22,912 nt of DNA from BJGV01 sp964013575 (GTDB taxonomy: Bacteria > Pseudomonadota > Gammaproteobacteria > Burkholderiales > Nitrosomonadaceae): the NCBI GenBank assembly GCA_964013575.1, contig CAXGWP010000022.1, positions 1 to 22,912 of the forward strand, read 5' to 3'. The notes under the pieces are model-generated. The model saw only the letters and a program-made list of their open reading frames with translations. It made no database searches and was not told the origin of the DNA. Numbering within the stretch: position 1 is the first letter of the stretch; every line of letters starts with the position of its first letter. Shown one piece after another: positions 1 through 6,754 of this stretch. The position numbers and the translations under genes are program-made.

Positions 1-1
1 A

Positions 2-208
2 ATGCTACTAGATAAAGCGGAGTTAGCTATTCATAGAGCGGAAGCTATAAGACAATGGGAAGAGAATCACTACTTGAAAAAGAGTGAATCGGTTGTGAAT
101 GGTATTGTATCAATGCATAAAGATACCAATGAACCTTGTACTAAGAACCCTTGTTACCAAGCCTTATGGTTACAGGACTTGGGCATAACTATGGAGAGAA
201 TAGCATGA
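2..208 (+). CDS. Small hypothetical protein, possibly 5'-truncated by the window edge
   Basis: An open frame runs from an ATG at the second base to a TGA, giving 68 residues. The true start may lie upstream of the window, because no ribosome binding site is visible before this ATG and the frame is open at the edge. The N-terminal third is helical and charged (Ala, Glu, Arg), followed by a polar segment with two cysteines (EPCTKNPC). I recognise no family. Its stop overlaps the start of the next gene in an ATGA, suggesting coupled translation in one operon of small early phage genes. Confidence 0.6.
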   Translation: MLLDKAELAIHRAEAIRQWEENHYLKKSESVVNGIVSMHKDTNEPCTKNPCYQALWLQDLGITMERIA

Positions 209-354
209 GCCACTCTAAATCATTAATATTATTGTTCTTACTAATGGCATTCGGTGTAGGGATGCTAGGTTATGTGATACCTGAAATACATATTTGGGAA
301 GCAACCCATAATTACCCCTTTGGTAAGTTATGCGATGTATTTAATAACTGTTAA
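205..354 (+). CDS. Small single-pass membrane protein (49 aa)
   Basis: The start is set by an ATGA overlap with the previous stop and a GGAG about 9 nt upstream. The frame opens further upstream, but only this start has a ribosome binding site. After a short polar head (MSHSKS), residues about 7-28 form one hydrophobic helix rich in Leu, Met and Gly. This is followed by a short tail with two cysteines near the C-terminus. The shape fits either an inner-membrane peptide or an uncleaved signal anchor. No family is recognised. Small membrane proteins of this kind are common in early regions of phages and often act on the host envelope or in superinfection exclusion, but nothing here proves a role. 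Confidence 0.6.
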   Translation: MSHSKSLILLFLLMAFGVGMLGYVIPEIHIWEATHNYPFGKLCDVFNNC

Positions 355-482
355 TCGGGTATGATTGGTTTTATTAACCTTTTTAGGTGGCGGGTGTAGG
401 TGTCTAATATCCCGACCTGCCGATGCTACCTGGAGTCTGGAGCCTACGCAGAGTGGGCTCTAGTCTCTAAATTTTAAGGGAG
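355..482 (+). other. Structured non-coding stretch between two small genes
   Basis: No credible gene is seen here. The stretch is richer in G and C than its surroundings and contains several inverted repeats: ACCT-TTTT-AGGT at 377-388, CGGG (391-394) facing CCCG (411-414), AGGT (398-401) facing ACCT (415-418), and a long hairpin at 433-467. It lies just upstream of a gene with a ribosome binding site at 478-482. It could be a promoter region, an attenuator or a processed leader. It does not contain the 5-bp-stem, 3-nt-loop hairpin expected of an N4 early promoter as far as I can see. Confidence 0.4.
433..467 (+). other. Long hairpin, 12-position stem
   Basis: Bases 433-444 pair with 456-467 with one T-T mismatch (436/464) and one G-T wobble (439/461), around an 11-nt loop. 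The 3' side is followed by TAAATTTTAA rather than a clean T-run, so it is a poor rho-independent terminator. Its placement about 25 nt before the start at 492 suggests a leader element or an RNase processing site. Confidence 0.5.
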
Positions 483-491
483 ATGGTGTGC

Positions 492-677
492 ATGTATAAA
501 ATAGATCTAGACCATCATGTATGCAAATGGGTTGAAGAAAAATACATGGATCATTGGATAGAGTGGCATGATCACTTGTATGTTTTGTATGATAAAGGGG
601 ATAATGATCTTATAGAGTCCCATTTAACGGAAGAACCCAAGTTTAGGCCTAGAGTATCTCGTATAACAATGGACTAG
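492..677 (+). CDS. Small hypothetical protein, His/Trp-rich (61 aa)
   Basis: Two in-frame ATGs exist (483 and 492). The GGGAG at 478-482 abuts the first but sits 9 nt before the second, so 492 is chosen. The product is acidic and unusually rich in His and Trp in its first half (for example DHWIEWHDHL), ending in a basic tail. I recognise no family. The stop is embedded in TAGGAGG, which doubles as the ribosome binding site of the next gene. Confidence 0.6.
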   Translation: MYKIDLDHHVCKWVEEKYMDHWIEWHDHLYVLYDKGDNDLIESHLTEEPKFRPRVSRITMD

Positions 678-685
678 GAGGTATT

Positions 686-955
686 ATGAACAGCAAATTC
701 TGTAATTTACTTGAAGAGCTTCTTAAAGAATACGATAAAATTGTTTATAAACAAAAGAACTATACAAAAACATATGACATGCAGTACTTGGAACAATTTA
801 TATTAGCCGTAAGAGAGTGGACTATTAATAACCACGCCAGGAAAATAAGTTTAGGAGAACTAGACGAATTGGTAGACAAGATGGCTGAAGAACTTGAAGA
901 GTTTCGTGCTCATCAACAACCATGGCGATGGTACAAGAAACGTGATAGGCTATAG
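686..955 (+). CDS. Hypothetical helical protein (89 aa)
   Basis: The start ATG is preceded by AGGAGG at ideal spacing. The sequence is largely helical and charged, with an acidic segment around residues 59-72 (LDELVDKMAEELEEF) and a Trp/Arg-rich end (QPWRWYKKRDR). No known domain is recognised. It belongs to the run of small, closely spaced early-type genes. Confidence 0.65.
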   Translation: MNSKFCNLLEELLKEYDKIVYKQKNYTKTYDMQYLEQFILAVREWTINNHARKISLGELDELVDKMAEELEEFRAHQQPWRWYKKRDRL

Positions 956-960
956 ATGCT

Positions 961-1185
961 ATGTGGATACTACTAATGATAATATTTAACCAACCGTACC
1001 AGATTGACTATATTAAAGTATTGGGGGATTACCCCAGTAAACAAGTATGCGTTCAAGAACGAGGCAGGGCTATAGATAGCCTTACAGGTGACAAACATAG
1101 TCCTGTTAGTTTTGGATGCGTAAAAATTCTTCAGGGTAGAGGAGGTCAGAATGAAGTGGGTTCTAGCAAAAAACATAACCTCTAA
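961..1185 (+). CDS. Small protein with hydrophobic N-terminus, likely exported or membrane anchored
   Basis: The first ten residues (MWILLMIIFN) are hydrophobic and could be a short signal or anchor. The rest reads like small phage proteins of the type in which an exported domain carries two conserved cysteines, here in KQVCVQERGRA and SFGCVKI. The frame overlaps the next gene by 35 nt, and the end after residue about 62 may simply be reading through that gene's ribosome binding site and start. No strong ribosome binding site precedes it (only GATAGG). I consider it probably real because of the protein-like composition, but less certain than its neighbours. Confidence 0.45.
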   Translation: MWILLMIIFNQPYQIDYIKVLGDYPSKQVCVQERGRAIDSLTGDKHSPVSFGCVKILQGRGGQNEVGSSKKHNL

Positions 1186-1354
1186 AGAACATGGGATGGA
1201 ACAATTGGTTGCAATGGGAGATCCCTTTGGGCGTATGGTAGTGTTTAATTCTAAAGCAGAAGCAGAAGAATTTGTAAATCAAGCTATTGTAGAAGGTGCT
1301 TTAGAACATGACGAAGAGCCGACTCTTATAATACCCGAAACAGAAATGTTATAA
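1151..1354 (+). CDS. Small hypothetical protein (67 aa)
   Basis: A strong GAGGAGG lies 7 nt before the ATG. The product starts KWVLAKNI and has a helix-rich middle (SKAEAEEFVNQAI) and an acidic end. The pattern of a short strand, then a helix with alternating Ala/Glu, suggests a small alpha/beta fold such as those of many uncharacterised phage proteins. No function can be assigned. Confidence 0.65.
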   Translation: MKWVLAKNITSKEHGMEQLVAMGDPFGRMVVFNSKAEAEEFVNQAIVEGALEHDEEPTLIIPETEML

Positions 1355-1377
1355 ACTAATAACAAAAAGGAGGACTA

Positions 1378-1644
1378 ATGAAATTTTTGCCGAGTTTGAA
1401 TACCATTGAAAGATCTATAAGAATGGCGCCAGTTATTAAAGATCTGTTTGCTATTGACGAACATGTTCCACCTGATTCAATTAAAGAAATTAATAGATTG
1501 AAAAATGCACTACATGATAAAAAAGCTGAAATATGTGCATTGCGGGAGAAGATAGAAAAGTTAGAAGCTTGTAACGAAGAACTACAGGAAATCATTGAAA
1601 ATTATAACGAAGCACTCTTTAATGAAAATAAGGAGGATAAGTAA
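1378..1644 (+). CDS. Coiled-coil hypothetical protein (88 aa)
   Basis: The ATG follows AAAAGGAGG. Residues about 38-80 form a continuous heptad-like helix (INRLKNALHDKKAEICALRE and on), predicted to be a coiled coil, so the protein is likely an oligomer or binds a helical partner. The stop overlaps the next ATG by one base (TAATG), indicating coupled translation with the membrane protein downstream. No family is recognised. Confidence 0.65.
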   Translation: MKFLPSLNTIERSIRMAPVIKDLFAIDEHVPPDSIKEINRLKNALHDKKAEICALREKIEKLEACNEELQEIIENYNEALFNENKEDK

Positions 1645-2027
1645 TGGATTTATTTGATATGGATAGTAGACCAGGAAGATTGTTTGCATGGATAGCACTA
1701 CTGCTTACAGTTGTATATGTTGGTGGGCATTTTATAAAAGCTTATGCTTGGGACGGGTTTATTGAATTAAACTCGGGATACAGCAATGTATTTTCCCCAC
1801 AAGAAGATATAAAAGTTAATGCATTTAATACAAATGATACAAGAAAGACTGTTGAAGACAGCGGGGTACTGATACCTGGAGGAGAGATACAAGTTACTGA
1901 TTCAGAAGGAAATGTACATGACATGGAAGTTATTGTTGTTCAGGAAATTGAAGGTGGCCCGGTCAAAATACAAGGATATCTTCAAGAAACAAACGAGTAC
2001 TATGATTTACAAATGAACCTTAGATAA
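1644..2027 (+). CDS. Single-pass membrane protein with soluble C-terminal domain (127 aa)
   Basis: AAGGAGG precedes the ATG. Residues about 13-34 (LFAWIALLLTVVYVGGHFIK) form one transmembrane helix after a short N-terminus. The remaining 90 residues are acidic, predicted beta-rich and polar, and the helix ends in AYAW, which could be a signal-peptidase-like site. The soluble part has repeated strand patterns (GGEIQVTDSEGNVHDMEVIVV). It is the last gene before a strong terminator. Function unknown; a role at the host envelope is an inference from topology only. Confidence 0.65.
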   Translation: MDLFDMDSRPGRLFAWIALLLTVVYVGGHFIKAYAWDGFIELNSGYSNVFSPQEDIKVNAFNTNDTRKTVEDSGVLIPGGEIQVTDSEGNVHDMEVIVVQEIEGGPVKIQGYLQETNEYYDLQMNLR

Positions 2028-2049
2028 TAATCTATAAGGTTTAAACCAT

Positions 2050-2082
2050 AGCTCCCAAGACGCCAGTCTTGGGGGCTTTTTT
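2050..2082 (+). terminator. Strong rho-independent terminator
   Basis: A 12-bp stem (2050-2061 with 2066-2077, one G-T wobble) closes a GCCA tetraloop and is followed by a run of six Ts (2077-2082). It lies 22 nt after the stop at 2027 and just before the RNA polymerase gene, so it closes the upstream small-gene transcript. Confidence 0.93.
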
Positions 2083-2107
2083 AATGTCTAATCGAGGAGA
2101 GCGATTT

Positions 2108-3841
2108 ATGACTGATCAATATACATTAGAAACAACATGGTCTACAAGACTTACTGATAACATTATAATTGAAGCCATCCAAGATGAAATACCGCAAGAG
2201 ATGGAGTCCAATATTCTTGGGGCTATTTCTTCCATAGGTACAAGTAAAACTACAGACGATAAAGAAATATTTATTAAGCTCTTTTCTTTAGTTCTTAAAG
2301 ACAGAGTAGCCAGACCTATACAAGCCTTAGCCATTCAATTGGGTTTTAGTAATGATATTAAGTCACCTCCTCATGCATTTGATTGGGGATGGTTATTACT
2401 TAAAGAATGTGTAGACAGTGGGTTATATACATTAAGGCGTATAAATAACGAGTGGTATGTATTTCCACTCTTTACTTTAAATGAGGATATTCAACATAAA
2501 TTAGATAAATTGCAGTTTCTACCACCTATGAAAAAGCGTCCAAATGATTGGAAAAACAATCATAATGGAGGATGGGTATGGGAACATAAGCATTTGATTC
2601 TTGGAAGTAGACTTAATAGACATGATAAGCCTTTAGCTTATGATGTTATTAATAAATTACAATCTATTCCTTGGGAAATTGATCCCTCTACATATCTATT
2701 TGAGAAAGAAACCAACCATTCAATCAATAAAGCTCAATTCTTAAAAGTTATTGATGAATATATTGGAAAGCACTTCTATTTCGTATGGAGATATGATTCT
2801 AGGGGAAGAAGCTATTCTTCAGGTTACCATCTTAATTTACAAACAAATGAATATGGTAAAGCACTCTTATCTATGCATAAGAAAGAAGTAATTACTGAGC
2901 TTCCTAATTTATACATAGCTATTGCGAATCATGCAGGAAAAGATACTTTGACTTGGAAAGATAGAGTCGATTGGGTCGCTAAACAAGACATAGAGAACAT
3001 AAAGTGGAAAGAACCTATCTTAGGGCGTAAAGCTTTAAGAGCATTAAATGATACAATAGCAGGTAAACCCACTGGATATGTTATGAGTTTAGACGCCACG
3101 TCTTCAGGAATCCAAATTATGGCTGTTATCTCAGGATGCCGTGAAACAGCCAAATTTGTTAATTGTATAAATCCTAATAAAAGGTATGACCTGTACAATG
3201 AGGTCACTAAAATGATGAATAAGGAGCTCTCAGAACGGGTTAATAGAAAAACAGTCAAATACGCAACAATGACTTACTTCTATAATTCTGAAGCAACGCC
3301 TAAACGACTATTTTCAACAAGACAATTACAAGTATTCTATGAGGTACTAAAAGGCTTGTTGCCAGGCGCAGAACATGTAATGAAAGCTATCAATCAATGC
3401 TGGAACTACAACAAAGACTATCATTCTTGGATTATGCCAGATGGTCATACTGTATATGTACCTGTAGTAGATTCTATTACAGCTACATATAGAGATTCTG
3501 AGTATGGAGCTATACCGTTACGATGGGATCAACAGATTAAATCAAATGATTTCAGATCTCTATGCCCGAATGTGATTCATTCTATTGATGGGTATGTAGC
3601 TCGGGAAATGATCCGTAGGTGTAAATTCCAATTAAGCCATGTTCATGATTGTTTTGTATTTAATCCTAATCATTTACAAGAAGTAGCAACAACTTATAAG
3701 ACCATAATGGCTGAAATAGCTAAGAGTGACTTATTTGGTAATATATTAAGACAATTAACAGGTAAAGGTGGATTAAAGGTACATAAAAATAACAATAGTT
3801 TAGATGTAGACATCTTAAAAAGTGAATACATGCTCTCCTAA
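2108..3841 (+). CDS. Single-chain T7-type DNA-directed RNA polymerase (compact, N4 RNAPII-like)
   Basis: The frame opens inside the upstream terminator, so I place the start at the ATG preceded by GAGGAG (8-9 nt), giving 577 residues. All signature motifs of the single-subunit family are present in order: DxxGR at D230-R234, motif A with catalytic D329 (SLDATSSGIQ), motif B with R380, K384 and Y392 (RKTVKYATMTYFYNS), and motif C with H513-D514 (HVHDC). Compared with T7 (883 aa) it is much shorter, mainly at the N-terminus, with about 230 residues before DxxGR against about 420. In N4 the middle-gene polymerase is two separate proteins (gp15 and gp16); here the same parts are in one chain. T7 motif B has Gly after the Tyr, and here that position is Asn. 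Expected role: transcription of the middle, replication genes downstream. Confidence 0.93.
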   Translation: MTDQYTLETTWSTRLTDNIIIEAIQDEIPQEMESNILGAISSIGTSKTTDDKEIFIKLFSLVLKDRVARPIQALAIQLGFSNDIKSPPHAFDWGWLLLKECVDSGLYTLRRINNEWYVFPLFTLNEDIQHKLDKLQFLPPMKKRPNDWKNNHNGGWVWEHKHLILGSRLNRHDKPLAYDVINKLQSIPWEIDPSTYLFEKETNHSINKAQFLKVIDEYIGKHFYFVWRYDSRGRSYSSGYHLNLQTNEYGKALLSMHKKEVITELPNLYIAIANHAGKDTLTWKDRVDWVAKQDIENIKWKEPILGRKALRALNDTIAGKPTGYVMSLDATSSGIQIMAVISGCRETAKFVNCINPNKRYDLYNEVTKMMNKELSERVNRKTVKYATMTYFYNSEATPKRLFSTRQLQVFYEVLKGLLPGAEHVMKAINQCWNYNKDYHSWIMPDGHTVYVPVVDSITATYRDSEYGAIPLRWDQQIKSNDFRSLCPNVIHSIDGYVAREMIRRCKFQLSHVHDCFVFNPNHLQEVATTYKTIMAEIAKSDLFGNILRQLTGKGGLKVHKNNNSLDVDILKSEYMLS

Positions 3842-3848
3842 ACATTGG

Positions 3849-3877
3849 GTTGTTCGAGCTCTCACCTCTCGAACAAC
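3849..3877 (+). other. Perfect 10-bp hairpin after the RNA polymerase gene
   Basis: Bases 3849-3858 (GTTGTTCGAG) pair perfectly with 3868-3877 around a 9-nt loop. No T-run follows, so it may be an RNA-stabilising or processing hairpin, or the first part of a composite terminator with the two stem-loops downstream. Confidence 0.75.
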
Positions 3878-3880
3878 ATA

Positions 3881-3897
3881 AAGGGGATTCTACCCTT
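3881..3897 (+). other. Short hairpin, second of three
   Basis: AAGGG (3881-3885) pairs with CCCTT (3893-3897) around a 7-nt loop. It is weak alone, but it sits between a perfect hairpin and a strong terminator. Confidence 0.4.
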
Positions 3898-3900
3898 ATT

Positions 3901-3933
3901 GATCTCCCCGAAAGGGGAGGTCATTTTTTTTTT
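3901..3933 (+). terminator. Strong rho-independent terminator with GAAA tetraloop
   Basis: A 9-bp stem (3901-3909 with 3914-3922, one T-G wobble) is capped by a GAAA tetraloop and followed by A and ten Ts (3924-3933). This ends the RNA polymerase transcript and isolates it from the middle block downstream. Confidence 0.95.
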
Positions 3934-3980
3934 ATACTTAACATTATAGTACTAAAGTAACTATAGTGAACTATTAACTA
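3934..3980 (+). promoter_or_regulatory. Likely promoter region for the middle block (AT-rich, with imperfect repeat)
   Basis: Between the terminator and the ribosome binding site of the next gene is a very AT-rich stretch with two related blocks, TATAGTACTA (from 3946) and TATAGTGAACTA (from 3962). A new transcript must begin near here, because the terminator upstream is strong and the genes downstream are in one run. N4 middle promoters are AT-rich, but I cannot match a consensus by eye. Confidence 0.4.
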
Positions 3981-3991
3981 GGAGAAGTTTA

Positions 3992-4189
3992 ATGTCGTAT
4001 TTTGTGGTAAAATACTGCGAATTAAAGGCTTGTCAGCATTGGAGATTAGGAAATACTTGTACTAAAGATGGTCTACCCATTGCTGAAAACCTTAAATATG
4101 TGGCGGATTTACATGATAGTTCAATCTGCCAAGTTAGGAAGCAAATTAACGAATATAGACTAGAACATTTACTGGAGGAACCAAAATGA
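3992..4189 (+). CDS. Small hypothetical protein with Cys residues (65 aa)
   Basis: TAGGAGAAG precedes the ATG. The product has four cysteines (YCELKACQHW, NTCTKDG, SICQVRK) in its first 50 residues, which could bind a metal, and ends in a charged helix. First gene after the strong terminator, so first of the presumed middle transcript. The stop overlaps the next start (ATGA). No family is recognised. Confidence 0.65.
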   Translation: MSYFVVKYCELKACQHWRLGNTCTKDGLPIAENLKYVADLHDSSICQVRKQINEYRLEHLLEEPK

Positions 4190-4797
4190 GATTAAGTTGG
4201 CATGAATTAAATGACATCAAAAACAAAATTTTAAAAGATCTATACGGTAATAAAAAAGAGGAATTACACAAGAAATCGGTAAATATAGCAGAGAGAAATA
4301 GGCTTATCTGGCTAAACCAGTACAAACATCTTTTAGACGAACTTCCAAACGATATGGTCACTCGGCATAAAGAATATAAAGTAAGAGTGACATATCCATG
4401 GGGGTGTAACCCTGAAAAAGTTGACTATCATAAAAGAATTCATGAAGCATGGGAGTGTAAATTTAATAAAGACGAAGTTAATCCCGTATCAGATCATTAC
4501 TATGCGGCAGAACAAGACTTACATACTGATTTAAAAGCAGAAACAGAAGAATTATGTATAGATATGCTGGCATTAAATGGGGAAGAGCATGAAATGTCTC
4601 AATACCTTAGTCAGACTACTAACAAGTTTACTGGATCCCAACAATTACGAAAAGTATGGCCGAAACCGTTTCATAAATACTTGCCCGTTGAGCCACCGAG
4701 AGCAAAAAGGAAACAGCCAGAAGAAGATCCAAATTTACCAACAGTTCCAGATGGTCTTAACGAACGATTAACAACTAACTTATTGGAGGACAGTTAA
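4186..4797 (+). CDS. Hypothetical phage protein (203 aa), function unknown
   Basis: The start has GGAGG at good spacing and overlaps the previous stop by 4 nt. The first 60 residues are a long charged helix pair (KNKILKDLYGNKKEELHKKS) ending in LLDELPNDMV, then a strand-rich YKVRVTYPW segment, a long acidic helical region, and a basic, proline-rich C-terminus (KRKQPEEDPNLP). The N-terminal layout loosely recalls phage proteins of the Nmad5 type, linked by others to nucleotide modification, but the resemblance is by eye only and I do not assert it. Lies directly before the AAA ATPase, whose ATG overlaps its TAA. Confidence 0.6.
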   Translation: MRLSWHELNDIKNKILKDLYGNKKEELHKKSVNIAERNRLIWLNQYKHLLDELPNDMVTRHKEYKVRVTYPWGCNPEKVDYHKRIHEAWECKFNKDEVNPVSDHYYAAEQDLHTDLKAETEELCIDMLALNGEEHEMSQYLSQTTNKFTGSQQLRKVWPKPFHKYLPVEPPRAKRKQPEEDPNLPTVPDGLNERLTTNLLEDS

Positions 4798-5843
4798 TGT
4801 TTGAGGTGAATGCAGTTGAATTAAGAGAAGCCCTAATTAGAGATTTTCGAATAGGTCAAACTCCTATGGTAGCTTCTAGTCCAGGGATGGGCAAATCTGA
4901 CATTATTCGTGATATTGCCAAGCTATTTAAACTCAAAGTAATTGATTTTAGAATATCTCAATGTGAACCAGTAGATATGCAAGGATACCCAGGCACTATT
5001 GATGATGTAAATAATCCAGTTTTAAAAAGGATGACTTTTCACATTCCAGAATATTTTCCAATTACAACAGATTCAATACCAGAAGGATATGAAGGTTGGT
5101 TGTTATTTCTGGATGAGTTTAATTCAGGAACTAAGCAAACGGAGGCAGCAGCATATAAATTAATTTTAGATCGTGAAGTATATAAACATAAACTTCATGA
5201 CAGATGTTTAATAGCCGCAGCAGGAAATTTAACTACAGATAGAGCAATTGTAAATACACAAAGCACAGCTACTACGTCTAGATTACATCATTATCGTATG
5301 AGAATTGATCATAACGTATGGATTGACTGGGCTAACAAAAATAATATAGATCATAGAATTATTTCATTAATTAAGTTCAAACCTGAGATTTTACATAAAT
5401 TTGATCCATCAACAAATGAATTAACGTTTCCGTGTCCACGTACCTGGGAATTTGCATCTAAAGTAATTTCAGGAGAAACATCTATAGATCAAATTAACAA
5501 GATACGATTAGCAGGTACTGTTGGAGAGGGTGCGGCAGTAGAATTAGCTACATTTGCAGAAATTTATCAATCTTTGCCTACAATTGAACAAATACTAAAG
5601 GATCCAAAAACAGGATGGAAAGTTCCAAAAGAACCAAGTGAAAAATACGCAGTCACTACGTTATTAGCTCATAATTGTAATATTGATACTATTGATAAAA
5701 TAATTATAGCAAATAAAAAATTATCTACTGAGTTTCAAGTAATTACTCTAAGAGACATTTATAAAAGAAGTCCTGAATTAAAAGATCACCCAGTTATTAA
5801 AGAATGGAAAGCAGAATACGCTAGCGAATTATTCGATACCTAA
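4797..5843 (+). CDS. MoxR-type AAA+ ATPase (N4 gp24-like)
   Basis: An AAA+ ATPase of 348 residues. Walker A is SSPGMGKS with K33, Walker B is LLFLDE ending at D106-E107, the sensor-1 Asn is N144 (AAAGN), and a likely arginine finger is R162 in TTSRL. MoxR-type ATPases act as remodelling chaperones paired with a VWA-domain protein that binds a metal through a MIDAS site; such a protein is encoded two genes downstream. N4 has the equivalent pair, to my knowledge as gp24 and gp25, of uncertain function. GGAGG lies before the ATG, which overlaps the preceding stop. The C-terminal 150 residues are helical and unassigned. Confidence 0.85.
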   Translation: MFEVNAVELREALIRDFRIGQTPMVASSPGMGKSDIIRDIAKLFKLKVIDFRISQCEPVDMQGYPGTIDDVNNPVLKRMTFHIPEYFPITTDSIPEGYEGWLLFLDEFNSGTKQTEAAAYKLILDREVYKHKLHDRCLIAAAGNLTTDRAIVNTQSTATTSRLHHYRMRIDHNVWIDWANKNNIDHRIISLIKFKPEILHKFDPSTNELTFPCPRTWEFASKVISGETSIDQINKIRLAGTVGEGAAVELATFAEIYQSLPTIEQILKDPKTGWKVPKEPSEKYAVTTLLAHNCNIDTIDKIIIANKKLSTEFQVITLRDIYKRSPELKDHPVIKEWKAEYASELFDT

Positions 5844-5854
5844 AAGGAGGCAAC

Positions 5855-6754
5855 ATGAATTTAAAACCAATGTTAGCAGGAAAAGCTACAGACGATCAGC
5901 TTAGAGAACTATTTAAAAAATTTGGAAAGCTACATGCATCACCAAAATTAGATGGTATTCGTTGTATGATACAAGATGGAGTGGCTTTATCTAGATCATT
6001 GAAACCAATTCGTAACAAGCACGTTCAATCGTTACTAGGACGAAAAGAATTGACTGGTTTAGATGGAGAATTAATTGTAGGTGCTCCTACAGATGGTGAT
6101 GTTTACCGCAACACCTGTAGTAAAGTTATGAGCGAAAACAAAGAGTTTAAGTTTACATTTTGGGTATTTGATACATTTCTCTACCCGACTATGCCTTATG
6201 CAGATCGTATGGACATAGTTCATCAATTATGCCCACAACAAACAGGATTTACTAATATACTCAGTTATGAAACTGTTACGAACATGGGACAGTTACAGGA
6301 TTATGAAACGGATTGTTTATCAGTTGGGTATGAAGGAGTAATCCTAAGAGATCCAAGTGCTTTGTATAAGCACGGCAGATCTACAGCTAAAGAAGGTGGC
6401 TTAATTAAAGTAAAACGATTTAATGATTCAGAAGCAAGGATCCTTGCTATGGAAGAACAAATGAAAAATAATAATGAGAAGAAGGTTAACGAATTAGGAA
6501 GAGGTCAACGTTCATCTCATAAAGCTAATAAAAGTCCTAAAGGTACTCTAGGAGCACTTGTAGTCAAGGATGTATATAGCGGAGTTCAATTCAACATTGG
6601 AACAGGTTTTAGTGATAACGTAAGAAATCAATTGTGGGAACATAAAGAAGATTTAATAGGCCAAACTGTTAAGTACAAATACTTTGATATTGGTGTTAAG
6701 GAAGCTCCAAGACATCCAGTATACATAGGAATGAGAATCCCGGAGGACATGTAA
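5855..6754 (+). CDS. ATP-dependent DNA ligase
   Basis: The protein (299 aa) is a minimal nucleotidyltransferase plus OB-fold ligase. The adenylated lysine is K31 in SPKLDGIR (motif I, KxDGxR). Motif III is GLDGELIVG, motif IV is YEGVILRDP, and motif V is GGLIKVKRF. The last 75 residues (GTLGALVVKD to the end) have the typical OB-fold pattern, including NIGTGFSD. It seals nicks in DNA using ATP, here most likely during phage replication and recombination. A clean AAAAGGAGG precedes the ATG. It sits between the MoxR ATPase and its presumed VWA partner, which are adjacent in N4, so it looks like an addition to an otherwise conserved module. Confidence 0.92.
   Translation: MNLKPMLAGKATDDQLRELFKKFGKLHASPKLDGIRCMIQDGVALSRSLKPIRNKHVQSLLGRKELTGLDGELIVGAPTDGDVYRNTCSKVMSENKEFKFTFWVFDTFLYPTMPYADRMDIVHQLCPQQTGFTNILSYETVTNMGQLQDYETDCLSVGYEGVILRDPSALYKHGRSTAKEGGLIKVKRFNDSEARILAMEEQMKNNNEKKVNELGRGQRSSHKANKSPKGTLGALVVKDVYSGVQFNIGTGFSDNVRNQLWEHKEDLIGQTVKYKYFDIGVKEAPRHPVYIGMRIPEDM

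Noticed and set aside
945..1078. CTATAG-containing sites as T7-like promoters
   Set aside because: The matches are short, lie mainly in coding sequence and lack the rest of the T7 promoter consensus; expected by chance in AT-rich DNA.
961..1185. Reading this small gene as only an artefact of the next gene's leader
   Set aside because: Its first 60 residues lie before the next start and have protein-like composition with a hydrophobic head and spaced cysteines, so I kept it at low confidence.
2069..2107. Upstream in-frame start for the RNA polymerase (13 extra residues)
   Set aside because: It lies within the terminator stem and T-run and has no ribosome binding site; the ATG at 2108 has GAGGAG before it.
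2929..3258. 109-aa minus-strand ORF inside the RNA polymerase gene
   Set aside because: It is a shadow of the polymerase frame, with no ribosome binding site and composition mirroring the opposite strand.
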